From Pontibacter chinhatensis (lineage in GTDB: Bacteria > Bacteroidota > Bacteroidia > Cytophagales > Hymenobacteraceae), in the NCBI RefSeq assembly GCF_900113285.1, contig NZ_FOOT01000002.1:496001-560000 (forward strand): a DNA stretch of 64,000 nt, read 5' to 3'. Numbering within the stretch: position 1 is the first letter of the stretch; each line of letters opens with the position of its first letter. Positions 34,334 through 42,342 of this stretch are shown one piece after another. Made by a program: the position numbers and the translations under genes. The notes under the pieces are model-generated. The model did not search any database. It saw only the letters and a list, made by a program, of their open reading frames with translations, and had not been told where the DNA came from.

Positions 34334-35368
34334 TTACGACTTGCTGGCCCCGGCCTTTTCAAACATTTCCTCCAGCGTCACCGGAGCGCCTTCCCGCTTC
34401 TTACTTTCATCCGCCGCGTCCATAAACGCCAGGATCTCGAGTGTCTCGTCGGGGCTTACCGGCGGTTTTCCAGTGTCAAAAAATTTTGCTATTTCTACCA
34501 GCATGGGGTTGTAGCCGGCAAAAGGCCCCAGCGATACAATGCCCTTCTCGGCAAAGCAATTACCCCCAAAGTCTGTCTTACCTGCCCGTATCCCCCTGAA
34601 GGTGCCTATCCGGTTATCCGCCCAAACACCGACGACCACATCAACCCCTTCTGTATAGTACCGGGTTACACTTTTGCATCCTTTGCCCATTACCGAGAAT
34701 AGCGTTTCCACCCCATGGATACCATACCAGTAGAGATCCGGGTGCGTGCGCTCCAGGGTAGCCGGGCTGTAGGTGTCGGCACCGTATACTTTTCCATACT
34801 TGCCCTGCATCACCTCCTGCACATTGGCCATAAAGCGCAGCGAGGAAGAGGAAAACACGGGCACATTAGCTTTCTCGGCAGCCTCAAAAATGGCGATGGC
34901 GTCGCTCAGAGAGGCTGTCATGGGCTTGTCGATAAAGAGCGTTTTTTTCGCCTTGATGACTTGCAGGGCCTGATCCAGATGCAGCCGCCCATCGTTTGTC
35001 TCCAGCAGCACCACGTCCACGTCAGACAGCAGGCGCTTGATGGAGTTCACTATCTTAACCCCATACTTTTGTATTTCCTCCGTGTATCCCGGAATCCGAG
35101 CCACACTTTCCTCAATGTCTTTGCTGCCGTGCGGGTAGGCCGCTACAACCTTATAGCCACCGTACTCCGGCCCTGCATCAGGCGCATTGAACGTTTTGGT
35201 AAAAGCGATGCTGTGCGATGTATCCAGCCCGATTATGCCTATTCTTTTGCCTCTCCGTGGCTTAGAGTCCTGAGCCAAAGCGGCTAATGGCGACAGACTC
35301 AGGCCCATGCCCAGACTGGCCAAGGTAGCAGACTTCAGGAACAAACGGCGGTTGGTGTATCCTCTCAC
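34334..35368 (-). CDS. Tat-exported Gfo/Idh/MocA-family oxidoreductase
   Basis: This 344-residue protein has a twin-arginine signal (TNRRLFLKSATLASLGMGL, about 5-23, cleaved near ALAQ), an N-terminal Rossmann domain and a C-terminal alpha/beta domain. The nucleotide loop reads IGIIGLDTSHS rather than GxGxxG, and the usual EKP motif appears as DKPMTAS. Exported Gfo/Idh enzymes such as glucose-fructose oxidoreductase keep NAD(P) tightly bound, so periplasmic hydride transfer is feasible. It lies 77 nt after the propeller gene in the long operon. The substrate is probably a sugar or sugar-acid intermediate. The precise reaction is unknown. Confidence 0.88.
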   Translation of the reverse strand: MRGYTNRRLFLKSATLASLGMGLSLSPLAALAQDSKPRRGKRIGIIGLDTSHSIAFTKTFNAPDAGPEYGGYKVVAAYPHGSKDIEESVARIPGYTEEIQKYGVKIVNSIKRLLSDVDVVLLETNDGRLHLDQALQVIKAKKTLFIDKPMTASLSDAIAIFEAAEKANVPVFSSSSLRFMANVQEVMQGKYGKVYGADTYSPATLERTHPDLYWYGIHGVETLFSVMGKGCKSVTRYYTEGVDVVVGVWADNRIGTFRGIRAGKTDFGGNCFAEKGIVSLGPFAGYNPMLVEIAKFFDTGKPPVSPDETLEILAFMDAADESKKREGAPVTLEEMFEKAGASKS

Positions 35369-35445
35369 GGTATAATAAATCGTTCGTTTAAACTAAATCT
35401 ACAGTTACTCTACAGGTAGTTATACTTCTTACCGAGCTGCTATAC

Positions 35446-37428
35446 TTACTCCACAGGGGCTTCCGGCTCGTATAGCCACAGGTCCATCCCTCTTTTAAAG
35501 TATAATTTCCCCTGCTCATCCATAACCGGCATACCTACATTTTCATCCAGCTGCGTCATCTGCTTGGTGTTGGGGTCAATCTTTAAAAACTTGCCATTGA
35601 CAGCGGCATATACTGTCCCCGAAGGGTGCAGCATCATGAAGGCGCTACGCCAGATGTGGCTAGGGCGAGTATGAATCTCGAAGAGCCTATGCGTGGAGAG
35701 GACGCTACGGTTAGCCACATCAAGTATAAATAAGTCTCCATCGGCAAAGCCCCAGATGTTGCCGTCCGGCCCCTTCATCAAACCAGTGATGGCCATCGCG
35801 CCGGGCACCGGCACGAGCTCGAACGTTTTCTGCTTCCGTACAGGATCCCACCCAAAGACCTTGCCCTCGGCCTGGGTCGGTTTGCCGCCAAGCCCTCCGA
35901 AAATGGAAGTCCCCCCAATCACTAGGTCTCCTGTTTCAACCAGGCTCACAATCGACTGATCCGGTATCAGGTTTGTAAGCGTTTCCAGCTTGTCGGTGGC
36001 GACGTCATACTCCACCAGGGCACCGCCCAATTGCCCATACCCTGGCACGGTGCCGAAGAGCACCTTGTTTAGCTTCTCCAGGCCCAGCACGGCAAACGGA
36101 CGATCCTGCCCCTTAATCTGCCCCAGCAGTCTGGGGTTGTTTTGCTTCATGTCCCAGGGCTTTTTGGTATCATAGGCATAAAGCCGCGCCTTGGCATAAA
36201 TCCCAAAGTATATTTCAGACCCCAGGTTGGCCAGCCCCTCTGTCTGGTCCAGGCCCGGCAGCTGCCTGTTCTCTCCGGTAGCCGGGTTGTAGGTGGCATG
36301 CCCACCCGCCAGGTAACCGCCCGACCAAACCAAGCCATCCGGCCCAATCCCAATAGATTGAATGTCGATTGGCTGCCCGGGAATGCCTACTTGCTCGGTT
36401 GTCAGCTGACCGGTTTTCGGGTTATAAGTATGGATGTGCTTGCTGCTGGTTAGCAAGTATAACAGGCCGTTTTTGCCCCAGCGGATTGTTTTGGTTTCCC
36501 CCTCGGTAGCAGTTAGTTCTTTCGGCGCCGGCGCTTTGGTGGCGTAGTCGATTTCGTAGAGCTTTTTGCCTGCCGTGTAGTATACTTTAGATCCTTTTGG
36601 CGCTTTGATGACGGATTTCACGTCCATGGTCGGCATATACGCCTCAAACTTTTTTGTCTTCAGGTTATAGATGGTCGTGATCCGTTCGGTTGGTCCCGTG
36701 AGCCAGCCGAACACCCTGTCGCCACCTTTCAAGCCATGCACTAAGTTGATATGGTAAATAGCCTCTTGGTCTCTGTCATGGTCAGGAAGTAGCTGTTTTT
36801 TCTCGCCCGTTTTCGGATCCAGCTCCACCATCGCCGAGTGCGAGGCAATGCCTGCGTATACTTTTCCGGTTCCCTGGTGGTAGGTCACGCTCCGCACATA
36901 GTTCTCGTCCTCCACCAAGGGGCCGCGGCCCACATCGCTGAAGCCATCTTTGGGGTGGTAGCGGAACACCCGGCAACCCGGGTAGGTACCACCGAAAATC
37001 TCCCCGTCCTTGCCTGCTGCCAAATCCCAGATCACTTTTTCGCCTGGCAGCACCGTACCCAGGCTGGTGACCGCGTCAGTGCCCGGCACATGCTTGAACA
37101 ACACGCCGTTGGCAGCCGCGATGTAAACGGTTCCGTCCGTCGATACCTCTACATCCCAGGAGCCATCCGTGTCAGCAAGCGGGGCGTCTACCACTAGCTT
37201 GAGCGGGTCCAGGCTGTAACCGATAAAATGAGCCGGCCGGCCTCTTACGACCGTATAGACATAGCTCTTTCCGGCCACATCATCGGCAAAAACACTCCCC
37301 TGGATAAGCGAAGCGTACACCTGCGGCCCAAGGTTTGTGAACTTACCAGAAGGGATCTGCGCCCAACTCGGGGAAAGGCAAGCTATTCCCAACCAGAGCA
37401 GCACAGCAAAGGGTAACTTGCGCATCAT
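35446..37428 (-). CDS. Secreted beta-propeller protein, paralogue 2 of 3 (function unknown)
   Basis: This 660-residue protein has a signal peptide ending near SWAQ (about residue 23). The same propeller core follows as in paralogues 1 and 3: FTNLGPQVYASLIQGSVF, RGRPAHFIGY, AGKDGEIFGGTYPGCR, FRYHPKDGFSDVGRGPL, and blades with D-G-x-[IVL]-[WY] turns to the C-terminus (LYFKRGMDLWLYEPE). It lacks the Ala/Thr linker of paralogue 1. Its ATG overlaps the stop of the DHDPS-family gene as ATGA, showing tight co-translation with the sugar pathway and making a structural or enzymatic role in substrate processing likely. Confidence 0.85.
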   Translation of the reverse strand: MMRKLPFAVLLWLGIACLSPSWAQIPSGKFTNLGPQVYASLIQGSVFADDVAGKSYVYTVVRGRPAHFIGYSLDPLKLVVDAPLADTDGSWDVEVSTDGTVYIAAANGVLFKHVPGTDAVTSLGTVLPGEKVIWDLAAGKDGEIFGGTYPGCRVFRYHPKDGFSDVGRGPLVEDENYVRSVTYHQGTGKVYAGIASHSAMVELDPKTGEKKQLLPDHDRDQEAIYHINLVHGLKGGDRVFGWLTGPTERITTIYNLKTKKFEAYMPTMDVKSVIKAPKGSKVYYTAGKKLYEIDYATKAPAPKELTATEGETKTIRWGKNGLLYLLTSSKHIHTYNPKTGQLTTEQVGIPGQPIDIQSIGIGPDGLVWSGGYLAGGHATYNPATGENRQLPGLDQTEGLANLGSEIYFGIYAKARLYAYDTKKPWDMKQNNPRLLGQIKGQDRPFAVLGLEKLNKVLFGTVPGYGQLGGALVEYDVATDKLETLTNLIPDQSIVSLVETGDLVIGGTSIFGGLGGKPTQAEGKVFGWDPVRKQKTFELVPVPGAMAITGLMKGPDGNIWGFADGDLFILDVANRSVLSTHRLFEIHTRPSHIWRSAFMMLHPSGTVYAAVNGKFLKIDPNTKQMTQLDENVGMPVMDEQGKLYFKRGMDLWLYEPEAPVE

Positions 37429-38498
37429 ACCAGGATATTTTCCTTTTTCAGAAAGGCTTTTACAAATTCGTCATCGTGCAGGTGAGGGTAAGCGGCGTAT
37501 ACCCGGTCAATCTCCTCCATCTGCCCTTCGGAGAGCTCTTCGTTTGGATTGAGGCACCAGCGCCCCTCCAGCAAACCTTGCCTTCGCAATATTTCATGTA
37601 TACCCGGGATGCAGCCATGGAAAGCATGCGCCGGGTCAAACATGGCCGCATTTACGTCAGTCACTTCGATGCCTTTGGTTAAGAGTGCATCGGCAGATTC
37701 TGCTGTTTTATCCTTACGGTAGGCCTTGATTTCCTCCAGCAGTTCCACTGCCTTGTGCGTCCAGACGGCCCAGTGCCCCAGCAGGCCACCTACAAACTCT
37801 TTTTCCACGGTTTGCCCATCGATGGTAAAACGGTAGGTTGTCATCAGGTCCGGGATGATGTTGTCATCGTTGCCCGTATACATGGCAATTTCGTCTCTTC
37901 GGGAAGAGTGGCAAACGGCCCGCATCACATCCAGGGTTTGGTAGCGGTTAAAGGAGGCAATCTTGATGGCCACGATGTTTTCGATTTCAGCAAATTGATA
38001 CCAGAAGTCGTAGCTAAAAATGCGGCCACCCACCGACGGTTGCAGGTAGAATCCAAATACGGGCATGATACGGGCCACTTCCCGCACGCGCTCCAGGATC
38101 TGCTCTTCCGACCAGCCTTGCAAACCGCCCATACTCAGCAACCCGATGTCATAGCCATACTTTAAGGCGACCTCCGCCTCTTGGATGGCCTGTGCCGTCG
38201 GGCCGCAAATACCCGCCACTTTAATGAATGGGCGGTTGAGCTTTGCTTTCTCCACCTCTTCGGCAGCCAGCCTGAGTACGGTTTCATAAAGGTTGATCTT
38301 TGGATCGCGTATCTCGAACTGTGTAGAGTGCACGCCTACCGCCACCCCACCGGCACCACTAGCCATATAATAGCGGGTCAGCTGGCGCTGCATGCGCTCA
38401 TCCAGTTTCCGGTCAGCATTCAGGGCCAGCGGGTGCGCCGGAATGACGGTGCCATCGTGCAACAATGCTTTGAGTGTTGTGTCTAGTATCTGTGTCAT
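37425..38498 (-). CDS. Dihydrodipicolinate synthase/N-acetylneuraminate lyase-family aldolase
   Basis: The ATG at 38496-38498 is chosen because it overlaps the upstream stop (TAATG) and begins MTQILDTTLKALLHDGTVIP. A longer frame upstream is not supported. The 357-residue TIM barrel has the Schiff-base lysine in VAIKIASFNR (K179) and a tyrosine in GFYLQPSVGG (Y151). The family cleaves or forms 2-keto acids from sugar acids. Compared with NanA or DapA it is about 50 residues longer, with a C-terminal helical extension (DPAHAFHGCIPGIHEILRRQ). It has no signal, so it is cytosolic. The substrate is probably a 2-keto-3-deoxy sugar acid. Sialic acid is possible, but no sialidase is near. Confidence 0.87.
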   Translation of the reverse strand: MTQILDTTLKALLHDGTVIPAHPLALNADRKLDERMQRQLTRYYMASGAGGVAVGVHSTQFEIRDPKINLYETVLRLAAEEVEKAKLNRPFIKVAGICGPTAQAIQEAEVALKYGYDIGLLSMGGLQGWSEEQILERVREVARIMPVFGFYLQPSVGGRIFSYDFWYQFAEIENIVAIKIASFNRYQTLDVMRAVCHSSRRDEIAMYTGNDDNIIPDLMTTYRFTIDGQTVEKEFVGGLLGHWAVWTHKAVELLEEIKAYRKDKTAESADALLTKGIEVTDVNAAMFDPAHAFHGCIPGIHEILRRQGLLEGRWCLNPNEELSEGQMEEIDRVYAAYPHLHDDEFVKAFLKKENILV

Positions 38499-39514
38499 TA
38501 GAACTTCCCTTCTCTTTCCTGAAAATGTGTAGCCTTGCCAAAAGTAGAGCCGCCCTCTGTGAGCCATAGCGCGGTGATGTCGATGATTTCGCGGATAGTC
38601 ACCCTAGGGTAGCCGAACAGTTTATGCGCCTCGGATGCGTTGCTCAGCAAGGCGGTTGGTTGTACTTCGTGAACGAACTTTGGCTCTATGTCGAGTAGTT
38701 GGCCGAACTGCTCCGCCACCCATCTGACTGACAGCGTCTCCGGGCCGGTCACGTTAAGGATTTTAGCCGGGGCCTGGCAGTGCAGGAGCGAGCGCAGCGC
38801 GATCTCGTTGGCGTCGCCTTGCCAGATCACGTTCACATTGCCTGTTCGTAGATCTATCTCACGGCCCTCATACACGGCCTTGGCTATCTCCAGTAGCACG
38901 CCATAACGGAAGTCAACGGCATAATTGAGGCGGTAGATGAGGGTGGGCGTGTTGTTTTTCTGCGAGAAGTACTCGAAGATACGTTCCCTGCCGAGGCAGG
39001 ACTGGCCGTACTCCCCTACCGGAGAAGCGGCGGATTCCTCTGACAAACCGCCTGAGGTTACTGGTACAAAGGGGTAAACGTTACCGGTGGAAAAAGCCAC
39101 AATGTTAGCGTCTCTATACTTTTCGGCCACGCGGCCAGGCAGGTAGGCGTTCATAGCCCAGGTAAAGGCTTCCTTACCGGTAGTACCGAACTTGTTCCCC
39201 GCCAGGTAGAGCACGTTCTCCACATCCGGTAATTTCATCAGCTCCTCTTCATTTAGTAGATCAGCTGCGATTGTTTCGATGCCATGGCTCTCCAGCTCAT
39301 CTCGCAGTCTCCCGTCAGAGAACCTGGAAACACCAATGATGCGCTTATTCAAGCCTGCTTCCTCCACCGCGCGCCTGGCCAGCTTGCCCATACTTGGCCC
39401 CATCTTCCCACCAATACCCAAAAGTATGATATCCCCTTTGATCTTGGCCATATCCTGCAATAGCTTGTCGGAAGGGCTCAACAATTCATACTCTAATTTC
39501 TCTAAGTCTTTCAT
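38498..39514 (-). CDS. NAD-dependent epimerase/dehydratase-like protein with altered YxxxK
   Basis: The start is taken as the ATG at 39512-39514 (MKDLEKLEYELLSPSDKLLQ). A GTG at 39544 is an alternative. The 338-residue extended-SDR fold has a dinucleotide loop GIGGKMGPSMGKLARRA (about 34-50), VLYLAGNKFG and FSTGNVYPF. The catalytic YxxxK position reads YGQSC, so the lysine is replaced by cysteine while the tyrosine remains. C-terminal RVTIREIIDITALWLTEGG resembles epimerase families. It sits between the Nramp-like transporter and the aldolase, overlapping the latter. A dehydratase or epimerase step on a sugar acid is plausible, but the changed motif makes any specific call unsafe. Confidence 0.82.
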   Translation of the reverse strand: MKDLEKLEYELLSPSDKLLQDMAKIKGDIILLGIGGKMGPSMGKLARRAVEEAGLNKRIIGVSRFSDGRLRDELESHGIETIAADLLNEEELMKLPDVENVLYLAGNKFGTTGKEAFTWAMNAYLPGRVAEKYRDANIVAFSTGNVYPFVPVTSGGLSEESAASPVGEYGQSCLGRERIFEYFSQKNNTPTLIYRLNYAVDFRYGVLLEIAKAVYEGREIDLRTGNVNVIWQGDANEIALRSLLHCQAPAKILNVTGPETLSVRWVAEQFGQLLDIEPKFVHEVQPTALLSNASEAHKLFGYPRVTIREIIDITALWLTEGGSTFGKATHFQEREGKF

Positions 39515-39550
39515 TCGTATCTGCTTAAGTATACTCTGCCGCACAGAGCT

Positions 39551-40795
39551 TTATTTTAACATGTCTATGGCGTTGCTCACGGCAAGGCCGATAAGGAGCA
39601 GTAAGCCTACGCCCCCGAATATTTTGGTGGCCAGGCTATTTCTGTGTGCTCCCATGACAGAGGCTTTGTTTGCAATCACATACATCGCCACCCCGATAAA
39701 GGGCACCAGAAAGATGGTCACGCTCTGGGCAAACACGATCAGCTCCAGGGGCAGCTTCCCGAAAAGAATCGCAATAGTGGCCCCCGCCACCATTACCAAG
39801 GCAATAAAAAGCTTCACCTGCCTGGAGTTCAGGTTGCTGCCATACCCCAAGGCATCCCCTAGTAGGGAGCCCCCTACAGTTGCATTGCCTACCAGTGAGG
39901 AAAAGGAAGCGCCAAACAAACCGGCCAGAAATAAAGCCGAGGCATTGCTGCCAAACAGAGGCTCCAGCGCCTTGGCCATTTGTGAGGCGCTGTCCACTTT
40001 TATGCCCTGTGGGTGTAGTACAGCAGCGGCACAAATGAGTACCACCGCGCTCATCACGCCCAGGATAAGGATCCCGGTGGTACTGCCGCCGGCTACGTTG
40101 TCGTTTTGTTCGGTGGATGTACTGAGTTTGGCACGCTCCTGCACCAGGTAAGATTGATAGAAGGCGCCTACGATGGAAAAGCAGGAAGCCGTAAAGGCAA
40201 TAATCAGTCCGGCAGAACCGGTGGGCACAGCCGGTACAAAACCATAGGCTACTCCTGCCGCATCGGGATCCGCCATGAACAGCGTCGTGACGAAGGAGAA
40301 CAACATCAGGGCTACCAGAAAAATCATGAGCTTTTCCAGCATCTTGTAAAAGGACCGGAAAAACAGCAGTCCGATGCCGAGCATATTAAACACCACCACC
40401 CACAAAACCGGGCTGGTACCTGTTCCTTCCGCAATGGCAATGCCTACGCCAATAGAGTTTCCTGCCTGGAAGGAAGTGGTCACTAAAAACACGCCTATAC
40501 CTATGGCAATGGCTACCTTGCTACCCCACTGCTGCCGGATCAGGCTCAGCAAAGAACCTTTGTTAACGGCCCCAATTCTGGCTCCCATGCCAGCGAAAAT
40601 CACCATAAAAAAAATCGCCACGGCCACCACCCAAAGCAGGGAGTAGCCATAGTCTGCCCCCATCTTGGAGGTAATGGTCATTTTACTAGGACCAAACACC
40701 AGCGCTGCGGTGATAATACCAGGGCCAAGGGAGAGCAGCCACCTTTGTAAGGTGCTGCCACGTACGGGTTTCTGTTCTGTAACGGGAGCGGTCAT
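39551..40795 (-). CDS. Nramp-fold membrane transporter lacking canonical metal-site motifs
   Basis: This 414-residue protein has about 11 membrane segments. The first (LGPGIITAALVFGPSKMTIT, about 23-42) aligns with Nramp TM1, but the metal-binding DPGN reads GPSK. TM6, normally MPHN, reads FTASCFSIVGAFYQ. The metal ligands Asp, Asn and Met are therefore absent. The protein is still an inner-membrane LeuT-fold transporter, and its position inside a sugar operon suggests uptake of an organic substrate rather than Mn or Fe. Its ATG overlaps the sugar dehydrogenase stop as ATGA. There is also an FucP-type permease in the operon, so two different compounds may be imported. Confidence 0.83.
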   Translation of the reverse strand: MTAPVTEQKPVRGSTLQRWLLSLGPGIITAALVFGPSKMTITSKMGADYGYSLLWVVAVAIFFMVIFAGMGARIGAVNKGSLLSLIRQQWGSKVAIAIGIGVFLVTTSFQAGNSIGVGIAIAEGTGTSPVLWVVVFNMLGIGLLFFRSFYKMLEKLMIFLVALMLFSFVTTLFMADPDAAGVAYGFVPAVPTGSAGLIIAFTASCFSIVGAFYQSYLVQERAKLSTSTEQNDNVAGGSTTGILILGVMSAVVLICAAAVLHPQGIKVDSASQMAKALEPLFGSNASALFLAGLFGASFSSLVGNATVGGSLLGDALGYGSNLNSRQVKLFIALVMVAGATIAILFGKLPLELIVFAQSVTIFLVPFIGVAMYVIANKASVMGAHRNSLATKIFGGVGLLLLIGLAVSNAIDMLK

Positions 40796-42342
40796 TGCTT
40801 CTTTCTATAAGTTTTTACATCTTCTATACTTACTGCAGAGGCACTATTGCCCCAATTGCTCCGGATATAGGTCAGGATACTGGCCAGCTCTTCATCTTTG
40901 AGAAAGCCGAAAGCAGGCATAGCCTGGTCATACTTATTCCCCTTCACCACGATCGGTCCGGACAAGCCATTAACCACAATATTCATCAGCACGGCCTTGT
41001 CACCTTTTACCTGCTCGGCACCCTGCAAAGGGGGAAACGTACCGGCCACACCTGCTCCATCATCTTTATGGCAAGAGGAGCAGTATTGGCTGTACAAGGT
41101 CGCTCCCGTCACTTCTGGGGTTACCGTTCCCCCGCCTTTGGCGTTGGAGGCAAGCAGCTGCGGCGGTACCTCTGACTTCTTCACCTTTCGGATAAGCAGA
41201 ATCCGGTCATCGTTTTCTTTTGGGAAGCCCGGCGAGGGGTTCCAGTCGCGGTTGCTGGTGGCTACATAAATATCACCCGTCGGGGAGACGCAGATATCCC
41301 GGAGCCTTCCGTATTCGTTCTCCCAGAAAATTTCTTCGGAGGTAATGGCTGTTCCGGCTTCGTTTAGCCTCAGCACCCGCAAGCTCTTGCCTTTCAAAGT
41401 GCTGAGCAGAATAGCGTTTTTCCACTCCGGAATAGCATCAGATTCGTATAGGGCAATGCCAGCTGGCGCGATGGTCGGGGTCCACGATTTTAAGGGCTCC
41501 GTTCGTTGATACTTTGCTGCAATGGCCTTTTCTTCGTCTTTGTCATGGACACCCTCTATCTCGGGCCAGCCATAGTTCTGCAAGGGCTTCACCAGGTTAA
41601 TCTCATCTTCAACCGCATCGCCATGCTCGGAAGTATAAATTTGTCCATTAGATGCAACCGCCAGCCCCTGCATGTTCCGAAAGCCCCACGCCAAGACGTA
41701 GCTTCCCTTGATCGGGTTATCAACTGGTACGGATCCGTCAATATTTATCCGTAGGATCTTGCCATTTAAAGCAGTAGAGTCCTGAGCATAATCGCTTTTC
41801 ACAGCATCGCCTGTGGCCCAGAGCACCTTGCCGTCTTTTGTAAAAGCCAGGCGGGCTCCGTTGTGGCCGGTGCTTCCCTCAATCTGCAGCAGCGTCTTGG
41901 CGTTGGTGAGCGTATCGCCTTTGTAAGTATACCGGACAAGCTTTGAGACAATGGTACTGTCCTTGCCTTCCCGCGCCGTATAGTTCACAAACACGTAGGG
42001 GTGGCGTTCCATGTCCGGGTGCAGGGCCATGCCCAGGAGTCCGGCCGTACGCTTGTGCCACACCTCGTCAATTTTAAGTAGCTCGTGTTTCTCGCCTGTG
42101 CTCAGATCCAGCCTGCTCACGGTACCTTTCAGCTCCGTCATCCAAATGCTGCCATCGCCCCCCCAGGCAATATCCCAGGGAACATCCAGGCTATCGGCCA
42201 CCACGCTCACGCCCAACACAGAAGCACCCAAATCTAGGGTAGACTCGATTGGATATTTTTTCTGGATCACCTCCTGGTCTTTGCTGCTGACGCAACCAGC
42301 CAACACTGCGAAAAACAGGGCCGCTATTGCCTTATGCCTCAT
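40792..42342 (-). CDS. PQQ-type sugar (glucose/sorbosone) dehydrogenase fused to cytochrome c, lipoprotein
   Basis: The start is placed at the ATG at 42342 (MRHKAIAALFFAVLAGC), giving a lipobox LAGC. An ATG at 42375 adds 11 residues without a signal. The approximately 516-residue mature protein has a glucose/sorbosone-dehydrogenase propeller (about 40-400: VPWDIAWGGDGSIWMTE, GLLGMALHP, GSTGHNGARL, SEHGDAVEDEINL, NYGWPEIEGV). A class I cytochrome c domain follows (CSSCH, axial Met in QAMPAF). It would oxidise a sugar or aldose in the periplasm and pass electrons through its own haem. The cytochrome domain is closely similar to the free cytochrome at 10950. It overlaps both neighbours. Confidence 0.9.
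   Translation of the reverse strand: MRHKAIAALFFAVLAGCVSSKDQEVIQKKYPIESTLDLGASVLGVSVVADSLDVPWDIAWGGDGSIWMTELKGTVSRLDLSTGEKHELLKIDEVWHKRTAGLLGMALHPDMERHPYVFVNYTAREGKDSTIVSKLVRYTYKGDTLTNAKTLLQIEGSTGHNGARLAFTKDGKVLWATGDAVKSDYAQDSTALNGKILRINIDGSVPVDNPIKGSYVLAWGFRNMQGLAVASNGQIYTSEHGDAVEDEINLVKPLQNYGWPEIEGVHDKDEEKAIAAKYQRTEPLKSWTPTIAPAGIALYESDAIPEWKNAILLSTLKGKSLRVLRLNEAGTAITSEEIFWENEYGRLRDICVSPTGDIYVATSNRDWNPSPGFPKENDDRILLIRKVKKSEVPPQLLASNAKGGGTVTPEVTGATLYSQYCSSCHKDDGAGVAGTFPPLQGAEQVKGDKAVLMNIVVNGLSGPIVVKGNKYDQAMPAFGFLKDEELASILTYIRSNWGNSASAVSIEDVKTYRKKQ

Noticed and set aside
39551..40795. Mn/Fe importer (MntH)
   Set aside because: The DPGN and MPH motifs that define metal transport are absent, so only the fold is claimed.
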